Under the pieces are notes generated by a model. It was not told the DNA's origin. It saw only the letters and a program-made list of their open reading frames with translations, and searched no databases. From Adiantum capillus-veneris (Eukaryota > Streptophyta > Polypodiopsida > Polypodiales > Pteridaceae), in NCBI GenBank assembly GCA_014529385.2, contig CM043949.1:114767477-114831476 (forward strand): a stretch of 64,000 nucleotides of DNA, read 5' to 3'. The position numbers and the translations under genes were made by a program. The number at the start of each line of letters is the position of its first letter. The first letter of the stretch is position 1. Below, piece by piece: positions 43,187-57,855 of this stretch.

Positions 43187-44773
43187 CACTAGGTTGGTAA
43201 CCTAACAGGACATAAAAGTGTCCTTTCAGGGTTTTGAAAAAAACCTCTAAAACCATAGTAGATCCACTCATTTTGTGAAATCCTTTCATGAGGTTATAGT
43301 TCAAGGCCTACTAAACATGGAAAAAATAAGAAACTTGTAAAATTTCTCATCTTTTGGTCACACCAAGCCTCCAAAGTTGATGGACCAGTGAATTTTCATC
43401 AAAACAGTCATTTCTTACGTTTTGTTGCATAAAAATAAGATTAGGGATTTTTGTAGGACTTGAGATAAATTCCCTAGTTAACTTCAATGGGTTGGTGATC
43501 GAAACATATGATTGCTTCTCACTCACTATTTTTTGTTTTGCCAAAATAAATAGATACAAAAAAGTTGAATTTTTACCATTCTGCAAACCTATCATCAAAG
43601 TTTCTATAGCCACGCTCAATACAAATAATATATTCATGTTTTCTTAGTTCCCTATTGTCCTTTATGTTCATAAGGAGCCATGGAGCATGTCAAAAGAATA
43701 ATACATCTCTTACCAAGGGGAATCTTGGGGACAAAGATGAAGTGTTAAATACAGCAAACATGAAAAAACTGGGTTGAACATTATGAGTTGTAGAATCTCA
43801 TAGAAACTATTCAATATCTAGCCAAATTTGATCCTTATGACTAGATATGGTTACTACCTACAAAATTCATGTAGTTGTCACAAGAAACTAACAATATTGA
43901 AAAAACTATACTTGATATACTAGAATGTTTCGTTTTCTTCCATAATTGAAAAAATCAACCATCGTTGTGTACTATGCAAAATAGGGTATTAGGTGCCCCA
44001 AAACTCAAGGAATGTTAGCTTTATGTTACAATATGCGACACAGAAAATCAAAAATGAATTTGGATATCATGAAATCCACCAAAAAAATCATAGAAGAGCT
44101 AAAATTGGCTAGAAAACAGGATTTGATAATTTTTGTAATTTGGTTATAACTTACAAATTTAATATTTATTTCTCCCTAGAAGCATCAGGATATGTTGAAA
44201 CACCATATTAGAGAGTTTGAGACTTTAGAGCTAATTTGGGAATCACCAAGTCTTGAAGATTTGGCCGTATGGACAGATCTAAAATTGCTTTTTAAGATCA
44301 AAGACATCCACAAGGTAGTACTTGAAATGGTCTTCCGAGCCATGCTCTCAAAACTTTGGCTAAGATTTGGACATGTGGTCAAATATTAAGCTTGTTTTGA
44401 AAGTGGGAATTGGAAAATTCCCAAAATCACTAATATGGTGTTTTGAGGACTACTAAAGATAGTTCTCTAGCATTATAGACCTCACAAACATGAATTCTAG
44501 AGTGGTATAGTTGCAAAAAGTTGAAAAAAGCCAAAAACAGGACCCGTTTTTTCACACAGTTTAGGTTGTGAAATGTTGTGCAAGGACAATGTTAAAGATG
44601 GAATTGATATTCCAAAAAAATGTCGAGTTTTTTTCAGCTCATGAGACAACTTTCTAGATAGATAGCACCTCAAAATCCATTTTGAAACTCTTGACATAAT
44701 TCAAGGAAAATGGTCACTTCACAGGACATAAAAGTGTCCCAGGACATAAAAGTGTCCCACTATCAACCTAGTG
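43187..44773. mobile_element. Non-autonomous CACTA-type element, 1,587 bp
   Basis: Terminal inverted repeats CACTAGGTTG, then (G/A)TA. TTAA on both sides (43183-43186, 44774-44777). Subterminal motif GGACATAAAAGTGTCC once near the left end (about 43209) and twice in a row near the right end (about 44726 and 44743). The motif is itself a small inverted repeat (GGACA/TGTCC). No transposase. The left ~790 bp match copy 1 at 12068. Two related R1 copies lack the insertion. Confidence 0.9.
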
Positions 44774-44777
44774 TTAA

Positions 44778-45760
44778 CATACCCTTAAGAAAACATTGCA
44801 ATAAAATCATTTCATCATCAAAGCAATAGGGATCACAATGCTTCTTCTTGAAAGCTTGAAAACCATTGACATAATCAACAATTGATTCACCCTCCCCTTA
44901 GAATAAGTTTAACACATTCCCAAAGGCTAAATTAGAAGGAAAAAAAGGGAAAATCTAGCAACAAAATCTCTACCCATTCCATCCTACGTTTGCATCAAAT
45001 GTGGAATATGTCATAGCATACTATGGTACCACTTCCGAGCTACGTCAATGAAATAGGCAAGAAAGAACTACATGAGGTCTTTAGGCTTGGCATAACCCTC
45101 AATCCAACAAGCTTGCACAAATTGCAATAAATGAGAATCAGTTGGATCGGCTCCAACTCCATCATAGGGTGTCAACTTGACAATCCATTGATCAATAGGT
45201 CTCTCCTTAGCTTGGGGAACATTTGATAACTCAGTGAAACAATTATGAGATCAAGTTTCTCCTTAGTGAGAACCTCACCAACAGAAGGCTCATGGTCATC
45301 TTAAACATCAAATGGACAAAACGTTTAAGCATCAAGAACATCTTCAATAAGAACAACATCTTCGTAGACATGAGCGTCGACCAATGGCTTAACATTTGGT
45401 ACAAACGCCACCCTTTCTAAAGGCTGCATCTCATCATCAATATGGTCAAAAGAAGCAGTAAACCCACTCCAAACTACACCTCTTGAACAAGTGTGAGAGG
45501 TGGGAAAGAACAAGAGGTAGGTCAACATTCTCCTCCTCAAGAACATATTGGTTAAAAGTGGCATCATCAACTAAATTGGCTAAAAAGCCATCCCAAATGC
45601 ACTCGTTAAGAGTCGCACTATCTCTCATCACTTCGCTCCAAGCAATATCCTCAAGGGAAATTCTCTCGTATTTATCCACTTCCTCGCTCAAATGGGCTAA
45701 AAATTCATCCCAAATTTTATAAAAATCCAAAGGCTCACCAACATCATCATCAAGGCTCAA
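44778..45760 (-). pseudogene. R1-D1 gag remnant, upstream of CACTA insertion
   Basis: From right to left: an acidic region (MSLDDDVGEPLDFYKIWDEF, SLEDIAWSEVMRDSATLNEC), then ASFDHIDDEMQPLERVAFVP, then IVKLTPYDGVGADP and, near the CACTA end, DEMILLQCFLKGM. Stops and frame changes separate the parts. The core fits a gypsy-type Gag. The same parts exist in D3. Confidence 0.6.
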
Positions 45761-45800
45761 GGTCTAGGTAGCAATAGACGTTAAAATAACCCTTTTCTTG

Positions 45801-46129
45801 GGATCCTCCTACCTAGATATACAAGCATCCCAAATGATTGCAAGGAAAGAAAGTAGCCTAAAAGTTAGGTACACCCAAAAAGGAAAAACTAGCTCTATCT
45901 CTGAGAATTGCAAGTACTTTGCTCAAGCGAACATACTAGAAGCTGGGTCCCATGGGCATGCCACTGATGGATATTTTTCTAGGCCTTCGCTATGGAGAAG
46001 ACCTAGACAAGAAAAACCAAGAAAAGATAATACTCAAACCCCCAACCCAAGCCCACCAACTAGGAACTGTGGCTGGAGATGGGCTATTGAAATCTGCTAC
46101 CAAGGAATTTGCAATGCAGTCTCAATGTC
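45801..46129. other. Unassigned sequence between D1 and D2
   Basis: Plus-strand ORFs of 100-172 codons cross this stretch without recognisable motifs. Not called as genes. Confidence 0.4.
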
Positions 46130-49177
<3,048 letters not shown>

Positions 49178-51156
49178 TGGATGGGGGGGAAGGGGAACAC
49201 ACCCGGAACCCAAACAGCTTGGATCTCTATAGCCCAGGATAATCACTACACCCCAATCAACTAGAGTTCACCTTCAAAACTCACACAATTAATAGCAATC
49301 ACACAAATCCGGCCCATTTACGATCGTGCCGCAACACACACCAATCTCTCTTTCTCTCTCATGCACACAGAGGGCCAAGGAGGTACACACATCTCCAATA
49401 CCATCACTGGATTGTTGGAATAGAGTAAAAAGAAGAAGGGGGGAAAAGTGAAGAAACAACACCGAAAATTGGTAAGATCTGCTTCAATCATGGCAAAAAA
49501 AACATCGTCTATACAACCATGAAAACTTGCTACAACCTACTCGGCATGGAGGTCTTGAGCAACAAGCAAAAACCTACACCCTTTGGCTTCACCGCTCGTG
49601 CGACTCTCCTCTGTGAGAGCTCGACAACCAAAAGATGACTATGATGGCATCTTCGCTGCTAACTGCATCACCTCCGTTTTGCTTTGAGAACTCGGGGAGA
49701 CACCTCCACATCGACGTCTTCTAGGCCGAGGGATCCCTTGAACCAACAAAATCCCTACACTTCTTCATTCTCTTCTCCTTCTCGACTCCCCCAGAGCCCT
49801 TGCCTGCAAAAAGACTCCTCCAAAACTCCCTCCTCTGCCAAAATGGGGGGACCCCCATTTTTGCCTGTGTGAGTCTCTTTCTTCTTATTTTCGGATTCCC
49901 CATTCTATTTTTAGCACACCCTTTTTGCATGTGAAGGCACCCCTTTGTGGCGGTCCTGGTTTGAGCCCCAAGCTTATAGTCGTGGCGGCTCCATTGTGGG
50001 TACCACCCCTTACCAAAACATTCTGGCGCCTTTAAAGGTGGCACGGGAACACCCCCTGGCAAGACCTCCACCTCATCACCTGCATTGTGGATAGCACTGC
50101 CCAAGAGCAAGGGCGGGTGTCACCGTGTAGAGCTCGCAGGTCGACCGCCATATCCAACTTCCCAAACGCCTCACTATACCACGATGGGGCACCTCACACA
50201 TGCTATATACCCCCTTTGGTCAGTGCCTTTGTAGGCATGTGGGACAATTCCTGGCCACATGGCACAGCCTCAGCAACACACCCCCAAGGGCCCCTAAAAT
50301 CCCCAAAAAATCCACCAAAAAAAACCCATTTTTGGCCCACCTTGTTAGACCTACCATACTTGGCATAGAGCTCCTCTCCTCGAGCCATAAACTTCTCTTG
50401 AAACTCCATGTTCCTAGTTCCAGTTTCCTCTATCTCGGCTGTACCTTGACTTTGCCAGGCATTCCATGCGCCGGTCCAAAAATTGCAACAATCATCAGTG
50501 TTGATCTGCTCAACAACGGGTCCCCAACTTCAATGGGCTATAACTTCACGCTGCGAGCTCCAATCGACCCGTAGCTTCTTCATGTTAACTCCATATGCTG
50601 CATAGCACAATCCAAAACCTAGTCAAGCCTCAAAAAACACCAGATGGCACATTGCCCATGCGGTTAAGTGGGCACCAAAGTAGCCCCCGAAAACTTTAAC
50701 TGTCAATATCTTGGCATCCGAGACTCAGATTGCCAATCGAAAAAGACCAGGAGGCTCCATAAATCAAGCACTACATGCCCATAGCCTTAAATCATCTCGG
50801 ACCACCTGGCATCACTTGGCCTATCCGTCTCAGATCTGCAACCACCTCCAACTTTAAAGCATCGTAACGTGCACACCGTGGCTTCGTTTGACGAGCCGTC
50901 TGGACCTGCTCCTTCAGCACTTCAAGCTCTATCCATGTGGGACAAAAAAATAGCACTTTGATCACCATTCATTTTCCACCTTGACTGGCCCTATCTAGAG
51001 TCTTTTTGGCCTATAAAACCACATAAAACATACATTTTCGCTGCCACTTGCCTGCCTAGGCTCTTCCCATCTGCTCTAGCACTTTACCATGCATCCATAA
51101 GCATACACATCACTACCTATGCCCTCTGCTAGGGTCGACACACTTTGGTTGCACCA
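49178..51156 (-). mobile_element. G3 3' LTR
   Basis: Direct repeat of 58387-60309 with scattered differences. ORFs inside it (for example minus 50110-49721) recur in the other copy and are not supported as proteins. Confidence 0.7.
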
Positions 51157-51940
51157 TCATTGCCCTACACCCCTATTGAACATTCATGTTCAACCAAAAA
51201 ACAGCTTTATTCTTCTACCAGCTGCAAAAACTCGCAAACACCTCCAAAATTGTGAGCAAATCATGAAAAACCTACCATATGTACACTACTACCAAACCTC
51301 AAGTGGGTTGCCCCACCCCCTGCATCATCACATAGTTTCCACTTGGATCAAAAACCTTGCACTGACTCCTTGCATCCATCTGCAGCCCCCTCTAATAGTG
51401 TTTCACCCATGTCTGCAACCAGCCATGCACACAATATGCCCAAAGCACCTTAGCACTTTTCTTCACTTTTACCTACCTCATCAACATACCTAGCTCGGCA
51501 AGCATACCACCTGCACCAACCAATGCACCTAGCACTTTAATTACACCATTTGCATCAACCAACAATTATGACCCTCCCTCCAACCATATAAAGCAGAGTT
51601 CATCTCCATGGAACTTTGTATCTGGCATATAACATACCTCACCGCTGCACTTATAAGCATACACTTCAACCATGTATTGCATACCTCTTTTGATAGCTTG
51701 GACACACCCTCGACAGCTGCTTCATTTGCCATATGTCATGCCTCTTGCACTAGACTCTCCACCTCCTCTGAGCTTGTCCACTCCTCTCTATTGGCATCAT
51801 CAAGATATTCTTCAACCACTGGCTCCTCAAGATCAATCTGTTCCACCTGCCTGTTATCTTCAATTTGCCTGTTCTTTGACCACCTCTTCAATCGCTGCAT
51901 CATGCTCTGCCAAGGTAGGGAGAAATTCTCCCCACACTGC
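51157..51940 (-). pseudogene. G3 internal region, left of copia B
   Basis: Minus-strand remnant with VWGEFLPTLAEHDAAIEEVV directly at the copia B junction, then QIDLEEPVVEEYLDDANREE and an end with many stops. Acidic; no known domain. Continues the frame from the right side of copia B. Confidence 0.45.
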
Positions 51941-52262
51941 TGTTGAGATGTCGAGCTCTACACCTTGAGCTGGCATCCACTACGGGTCTTGGCCGCTTAC
52001 GGCATTTACTCACTGGCGCGTTAGGTGACCGACACGGAGGATCTCTGCCAGTGATTCTACAGCTGGACTACACTTATAGTGCCAGCCTAGTACGCTTCTA
52101 GCGAGTTCACACTTAGTGACCGCATGTACATATGTGCTACTTTTCAGCTTTAGCACTTAGTCATTTTGTACTCCCTTTTCTGTGAAGAAGAAGAAGAAGC
52201 TTTCCATCTCTGTGTGCTTTGTGCTTGTCTTGTGTAGCTCTCTTGCATCCTCATTCTTTACA
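51941..52262 (+). mobile_element. Copia B 5' LTR
   Basis: TGTTGAGATG ... TTCTTTACA, 322 bp. Contains GAAGAAGAAGAAG near its end. Confidence 0.95.
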
Positions 52263-52274
52263 TGGTATCAGAGC
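52263..52274 (+). promoter_or_regulatory. Primer-binding site, initiator tRNA-Met
   Basis: TGGTATCAGAGC directly after the 5' LTR. Confidence 0.97.
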
Positions 52275-52535
52275 CTGGTGTAGGCAAGAGAGGCTAAGAG
52301 AGCAAGAGCATCACAATCCCTTCGTTCGCAATCCACGACCAGATCTCTGAACAAGTTTCTGAACAAGTCTCCAAAGTGCAGTATACAGAGATTTACTGTA
52401 CAAGTACAGTGGTTGTATGTACGCTTGATTGTGGACACTCGTTGAGTGTAGAAAGCGTTACAAGAACCACGATAGCAGGTTCAGCAGATTTGCAGGTTTT
52501 TGCAGATTGCAGCTATTTTGTCTTAGTGCTTCAAG

Positions 52536-55500
52536 ATGTCTGACGGTTTCAGTCAGATTGTTACTGAGAAGCTTGAGAAAAATAACTACCCTGCATGGAA
52601 GTTCAGAATAACAAATTTCCTAAAAGGAAAAGGTTATTGGGACTATGTAGAAGGAGACAATGAAAAGGAACTAGAGATTCCCGAGGCAAATGCTACAGCA
52701 GAACAAAGGAAAGCTTTGAGGGACTGGCAACAAGGCCAGAGCAAAGTGATGTATTGGCTTTCTATGAGCATCACAGATGGCATGATGGGCTATCTACAGG
52801 ATGCTGAAACCCCCGCCATTGCATGGAGAAACTTAGGCAGAGTGTTCGAGGTGAACACCAAGGCCAGGAAGCTTCAACTAAAGTCGGATCTAAATCAGGT
52901 TAAGAGGAACAACCTCTCAATCAATGATTATGCCTTGAAGATCAAGAGTATCATTGAGGCTCTTGGATCTATTAAAGTCTCAGTGGAAGACGACGACATT
53001 GTCCGTGCATGCTTGGATGGTTTAGGAGATGAGTATGTACATTTTAGGTCTTCCATGAATACAAGAGACGACATCCCCGTGTTCCAAGATTTGATTTCTA
53101 TGCTTATTCTTGAGGAGAAGAACCTTGACACATCTTCTTCTCATGGCAGAAATAATTCTGAACGGGCCTTCTATTCTAACTCCAACAGAGGTAGAGGTAG
53201 AGGTCGTGGTCGAGGCCCAAGGGGTTGCAGGGGCCAATTTCTGGAAGGTCAATCAAATCAAAACAATACAGGTGGCAGGGGAAACCAGTCTCAAGGCAGG
53301 GGGAGTCAAAGAGGTCGTGGTGCAGGATCAAGCAGGCAGCAACATACTCCAGATAGCAGAGAATGTTGGACTTGTGGTGAAAGAGGTCACATGTCACGTG
53401 ACTGTCCAAAGGGAAAAGCAAGTGGAAAGAGAGAACAGGGCAACTATGCATCTACTAGCAGAGATGCAGATGACAGCAAAAACGAGCGCATGTTTGTTCT
53501 GCAACATGTAATGAATACAATGACTGCAGAGAATTCCACCCAAGATGATGTTTGGTATGTGGATTCAGGTGCCTCTAATCACATGACGTCTCGTGGAGAG
53601 TGGTTTAGAGATATGCGCAAACCAAATGTGTCAGGCTATGTGCAGACAGGAGATGACACAGCTCACCCCATTGCTCATGTAGGGGACATACCTCTAAATA
53701 CAAAGAGTGGGAAATCAAAGTACTTAGCAGATGTACTTCATGTCCAAAACATTACAAAGAATCTTGTTTCTGTTGGAAAAATGGTTGAGCAGGGTTTGCA
53801 GGTTCGCTTCAATCCAAATGGCTGTTATGTAGAAGATTTCCAGAATGGCTGTAAGCTGATCACAGAGGGAAAATGTGTGGGCAGAATGTTTACGCTGAAT
53901 GTAGACATACCTGAGGTAAAAGCTGCATTATTTGCACAGGACACAGGTGTTGTGGCTGATGTTGACATTTGGCACAAACGCATTGGCCGTGTCAATGAGC
54001 AGAGATTGCACAGCATGCAACCAGAACAGATTATAAAAGGTTTGCCCAAATTCAAGGTGGATGGTATGCATAAAGTGTGTGCAGCATGCCAGTTTGGAAA
54101 ACAGTCAAAGGGCTCATTTCCACATGAGCGCAATGTATGTAAAAAGCCACTTGAGGTGGTGCACACAGATGTTTGGGGTCCAACTGATACTGCAAGTACA
54201 CATGGTTGCAGGTATTATTTCTCTTTCATTGATGACCATACAAGGAAAGTATGGGTCTACTTCATGCGTAACAAAAGTGAAGTGTTTGGTCACTTTCAAG
54301 ACTTCAAGGTCATGATTGAGAAGGAGACAGATATGCAAATCAAGACATTGAGGTCAGATGGAGGGGGAGAGTACTTCTCCAATGATTTTTCAGATTTTCT
54401 GCGAATGCATGGTATACGCAGGCAGTTTACATGCAGATATACTCCACAACAGAATGGGGTCGCAGAAAGGAAAAACAGGCACATTGCAGAGGTTGCACGT
54501 GCATTGATGAATGAGAAGAACATGCCTCATCATTTCTGGGCTGAAGCCGTAAATATAGCTGTGTACATTATGAACAAGACACCTACAGCTGCAGTGCATG
54601 GTATAACACCTGAGGAAAAGTTTACAGGTACAAAGCCTGATTTGGCACACTTGAAAGTGTTTGGCTGCATAGCTTACATGCATGTACCAGATGAGTTGCG
54701 TAGGAAATTGGATCCTAAAGCAGAGAAATGTATTCTTGTGGGATATTCCCTTGAACAAAAGGGGTACAGGTGCTACAATCCTACTACACGAGAATTACGA
54801 GTGAGCAGAGATGTAGTCTTTGATGAGATGAGCAGCTGGTACAGTAATGCACATGGCACTATTGGGGCTGATGTAAAAGATGATGTGGTTGTACAAAATG
54901 TGAGGCCACAGTCACAGGTTTTGAGTGGACCACAAGAGTCCTCTTCTCGTGGCTCTGTTGAGAAACCATGGAATGGTAGACTACGTACGCAGGTTACTCC
55001 ACCAACAGGTACAGGGAATGTATCACGAAAAGGAAAGGAAAAGGTTGATGAACCTCCCTTTATGGTTGATGCATCATCAGGTTTTTCACATGTAGACATG
55101 GATTCAGATGGTTCTGAACAAAGTCCTGATGAGGAATTTGGAATTCCGGCTGTCAGGACACCTGGTGTAACGAAAGTACAAGAAGATGCTAGAGGGCAAA
55201 GGAGTGACCCAGGACCGCGCAGATCTAACCGAGTCAGAAATCCAGTTCAGAAATTGACTTATGATGGGTATCTAGCGCATCACCAAGCCTACATGGCTAA
55301 GGTGATACAGGATGTGGAGCCCACATGTTTTGAGGATGCAGTTGGAAATGTGCATTGGGATGATGCAATGAATGAAGAGATGGATGCATTGGAAGCAAAC
55401 GACACATGGGAGTTGGTGCCATTGCCAAGTGGCAAGAAAGCTATTGGCTGTAAATGGGTGTATAAAACCAAGCATAAGGCTGATGGTAACATTGAGCGTC

Positions 55501-56885
55501 ACAAGGCAAGGCTGGTCGCAAAGGGTTATGCACAGACGTATGGCATAGACTATGAGAAGACCTTTGCTCCAGTGGCAAAGATGACGACAGTGAGAGCTGT
55601 CATAGCAGTGGTTGCATCTAGAGGATGGATTATGCATCAAATGGATGTAAAGAATGCCTTCTTGAATGGTGAGTTGCAAGAGGAAGTGTATATGGATCAG
55701 CCACCTGGTTATGTCGATCCAGGTTACCCAGATTATGTATGCAGACTTCTCAAAGCTTTGTATGGTTTGAAGCAGGGCTCTAGAGCATGGTATGACAGGA
55801 TTGCCAAGTATCTTGTCAGTATTGGTTTTAGGAGAGCTCATGCTGATCATTCACTCTATGTACATGAGAGTGATGTGGGGATTGTGGTCATTACCATATA
55901 TGTAGATGACCTTATTATTGTTGGTGACAATGCTATTGAGATTGACCATGTGAAGGGTCTTCTCAAACAGGAGTTTGAAATGAAAGATTTAGGCGAGTTG
56001 CGCTACTTTCTTGGCATTGAAGTGATCAGGACTCCAGAGGGTGTATGGCTATCACAGAGACAGTATGCTTTGGACATGTTGTCAAAGTATGGTATGGCTG
56101 ATTGTAAGCCAATTTCCATTCCCTTGGATGTGAATGCAAAGCTGAGTGCAGAGAAGGGTGATGTTGTTGAGGATGTCAACATGTACAGGAAGATTGTGGG
56201 TAGTCTAATCTACTTGACTATCACGAGGCCAGACTTGAGCTACACAGTAGGCTTGGAGAGTCAGTTCATGCAACTTCCGAGGAAGCCACATTTGGATGGA
56301 GTACGACGCACACTTAGGTATGTGCAAGGTACTCTTGACTACGCATTGTTCTATGCAGCAGATGCACCATTAGCATTGTATGGGTATACAGATGCAGATT
56401 GGGCAGGTAGCATTGTTGATAGGAGATCTACGAGTGGCTTCATGTTCTCTTTTGGGAGTGCTGCTGTTACTTGGAGCAGCAAAAAGCATCCTACGGTTGC
56501 TTTATCGAGCATAGAGGCCGAGTACAGAGGTGCAGCAGCTGCGGCGTGCGAGGTAGCTTGGCTACGCACATTACTTGAGGACTTGGGAGTGCAGGTGGAC
56601 CAGCAGATTTTCATCCATTGTGACAACCTCAGCAGCATGCAGTTGGCTAGGAATCCAGTGTTCCATGCCAGGACCAAACACATAGAGGTCCATTACCACT
56701 ACGTTCGAGAGCGAGTGTTGGCGGGCGACATCGACTTGGTCTACGTCAGCACAGAGGAGCAGATAGCGGATATCTTTACCAAGGCCCTCGGAGCTGAAAA
56801 GCTTCGACGTTTCCGGACTATGCTTGGACTCTGCGACATGCAGAGCTCGAGGGGGAGTGTTGAGATGTCGAGCTCTACACCTTGA
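52536..56885 (+). CDS. gag-pol: Copia B Gag-Pol polyprotein, 1,449 aa
   Basis: ATG 52536, MSDGFSQIVTEKLEKNNYPA, a UBN2-type Gag (1-200) with an RG-rich stretch (~217-262) and zinc knuckle CWTCGERGHMSRDC (~277-290). Protease VDSGASNH (~342-349). Integrase with an H/C zinc region (~480-520) and catalytic D545, D608, E644 (DD35E). RT with FLNGELQEEVYMDQPPG and Y1122-V-D-D. RNase H with D1286 (TDADWAG), SSIEAEY and TKHIEVHYHY. Its length is normal for plant copia. The stop lies inside the 3' LTR, so the last nine codons are LTR-encoded. No stop or frameshift. Gag is not separated from Pol by any recoding site visible here. Confidence 0.97.
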   Translation: MSDGFSQIVTEKLEKNNYPAWKFRITNFLKGKGYWDYVEGDNEKELEIPEANATAEQRKALRDWQQGQSKVMYWLSMSITDGMMGYLQDAETPAIAWRNLGRVFEVNTKARKLQLKSDLNQVKRNNLSINDYALKIKSIIEALGSIKVSVEDDDIVRACLDGLGDEYVHFRSSMNTRDDIPVFQDLISMLILEEKNLDTSSSHGRNNSERAFYSNSNRGRGRGRGRGPRGCRGQFLEGQSNQNNTGGRGNQSQGRGSQRGRGAGSSRQQHTPDSRECWTCGERGHMSRDCPKGKASGKREQGNYASTSRDADDSKNERMFVLQHVMNTMTAENSTQDDVWYVDSGASNHMTSRGEWFRDMRKPNVSGYVQTGDDTAHPIAHVGDIPLNTKSGKSKYLADVLHVQNITKNLVSVGKMVEQGLQVRFNPNGCYVEDFQNGCKLITEGKCVGRMFTLNVDIPEVKAALFAQDTGVVADVDIWHKRIGRVNEQRLHSMQPEQIIKGLPKFKVDGMHKVCAACQFGKQSKGSFPHERNVCKKPLEVVHTDVWGPTDTASTHGCRYYFSFIDDHTRKVWVYFMRNKSEVFGHFQDFKVMIEKETDMQIKTLRSDGGGEYFSNDFSDFLRMHGIRRQFTCRYTPQQNGVAERKNRHIAEVARALMNEKNMPHHFWAEAVNIAVYIMNKTPTAAVHGITPEEKFTGTKPDLAHLKVFGCIAYMHVPDELRRKLDPKAEKCILVGYSLEQKGYRCYNPTTRELRVSRDVVFDEMSSWYSNAHGTIGADVKDDVVVQNVRPQSQVLSGPQESSSRGSVEKPWNGRLRTQVTPPTGTGNVSRKGKEKVDEPPFMVDASSGFSHVDMDSDGSEQSPDEEFGIPAVRTPGVTKVQEDARGQRSDPGPRRSNRVRNPVQKLTYDGYLAHHQAYMAKVIQDVEPTCFEDAVGNVHWDDAMNEEMDALEANDTWELVPLPSGKKAIGCKWVYKTKHKADGNIERHKARLVAKGYAQTYGIDYEKTFAPVAKMTTVRAVIAVVASRGWIMHQMDVKNAFLNGELQEEVYMDQPPGYVDPGYPDYVCRLLKALYGLKQGSRAWYDRIAKYLVSIGFRRAHADHSLYVHESDVGIVVITIYVDDLIIVGDNAIEIDHVKGLLKQEFEMKDLGELRYFLGIEVIRTPEGVWLSQRQYALDMLSKYGMADCKPISIPLDVNAKLSAEKGDVVEDVNMYRKIVGSLIYLTITRPDLSYTVGLESQFMQLPRKPHLDGVRRTLRYVQGTLDYALFYAADAPLALYGYTDADWAGSIVDRRSTSGFMFSFGSAAVTWSSKKHPTVALSSIEAEYRGAAAAACEVAWLRTLLEDLGVQVDQQIFIHCDNLSSMQLARNPVFHARTKHIEVHYHYVRERVLAGDIDLVYVSTEEQIADIFTKALGAEKLRRFRTMLGLCDMQSSRGSVEMSSSTP
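56849..56857 (+). promoter_or_regulatory. Copia B polypurine tract
   Basis: GAGGGGGAG directly before the 3' LTR; plus-strand primer site. It also codes for the end of the polyprotein. Confidence 0.9.
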
Positions 56886-57179
56886 GCTGGCATCCACTAC
56901 GGGTCTTGGCCGCTTACGGCATTTACTCACTGGCGCGTTAGGTGACCGACACGGAGGATCTCTGCCAGGGATTCTACAGCTGGACTACACTTATAGTGCC
57001 AGCCTAGTACGCTTCTAGCGAGTTCACACTTAGTGACCGCATGTACATATATGCTACTTTTCAGCTTTAGCACTTAGTCATTTTGTACTCTCTTTTCTGT
57101 GAAGAAGAAGAAGAAGCTTTCCATCTCTGTGTGCTTTGTGCTTGTCTTGTGTAGCTCTCTTGCATCCTCATTCTTTACA
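56858..57179 (+). mobile_element. Copia B 3' LTR
   Basis: 322 bp with three substitutions relative to the 5' LTR; the polyprotein stop codon lies at 56883-56885 inside it. Confidence 0.95.
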
Positions 57180-57184
57180 ACTGC

Positions 57185-57855
57185 ATCATCTAGGTCCTCA
57201 TCCGTAAGCAAGACCACATCACCCCATTTGGAAAAATCCTGCACCATTTCTAGTCGTATATCCTCATAGGTGGACATAGACCCATCCACTTGATCCTCAC
57301 TAGGCACATCAACATGCACTACTCCCTGCTCTTTAGACATATCTACCATATCTCCATGCACATGCAGAAGATCATACTATTCATACCTGGACTGGGTTGA
57401 CTCCGTCTCCCAGCTTGTATTAGCATCAGCGGAGATGCATTCGCTTGGTTCAACTTCATCTTCTTTATCCAACTCTGGAATCTCTTCCACCTTTACTACC
57501 TCGACTTCATCTGCAAATCATACTCTCTGGTCTTTACCATTCTTCAAAGAATGTTGCACATTCATACCTCGATTTGCTACTACTTCTCTTGCGCAATCTA
57601 GAATTGTCTCCACCTCTTGCACAACTAGACCCGCCCTAATTGACAACCTCGGCATGGGAACCACCCCATCTCTTTGCATCCACAAAACCCGAGGTTCTTC
57701 CCACATCAGTACACTCATTTGCACCCCTTTTGGCTCAACTCTCACCACTTCCATTTGATTTGGCATCATCACATCTGGAAAACCTTGCTTGGCCTACCAA
57801 TTTTTTGATATCTTTTTGGTGCGGCCTCTCGCCAATTCCACCGCCTTAGCATACA
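57185..57855 (-). pseudogene. G3 internal region, right of copia B
   Basis: Minus-strand acidic remnants such as EDIRLEMVQDFSKWGDVVLL and VEPKGVQMSVLMWEEPRVLW with stops between them. No recognised domain. Before copia B arrived the first frame ran on into 51940. Confidence 0.4.

Larger units (their letters stand above)
51941..57179 (+). mobile_element. Ty1/copia retrotransposon B, 5,239 bp, intact coding region
   Basis: 322-bp LTRs (51941-52262 and 56858-57179) differ at three positions. Target duplication ACTGC (51936-51940 and 57180-57184). tRNA-Met primer site, one uninterrupted gag-pol ORF and a polypurine tract. Young and possibly still competent. Confidence 0.97.

Noticed and set aside
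49721-50110. 129-codon minus-strand ORF
   Set aside because: Lies in the G3 LTR and its counterpart at 58924-59378 is broken differently; no motif.
55272-55850. 192-codon minus-strand ORF
   Set aside because: Antisense to the copia B reverse transcriptase.
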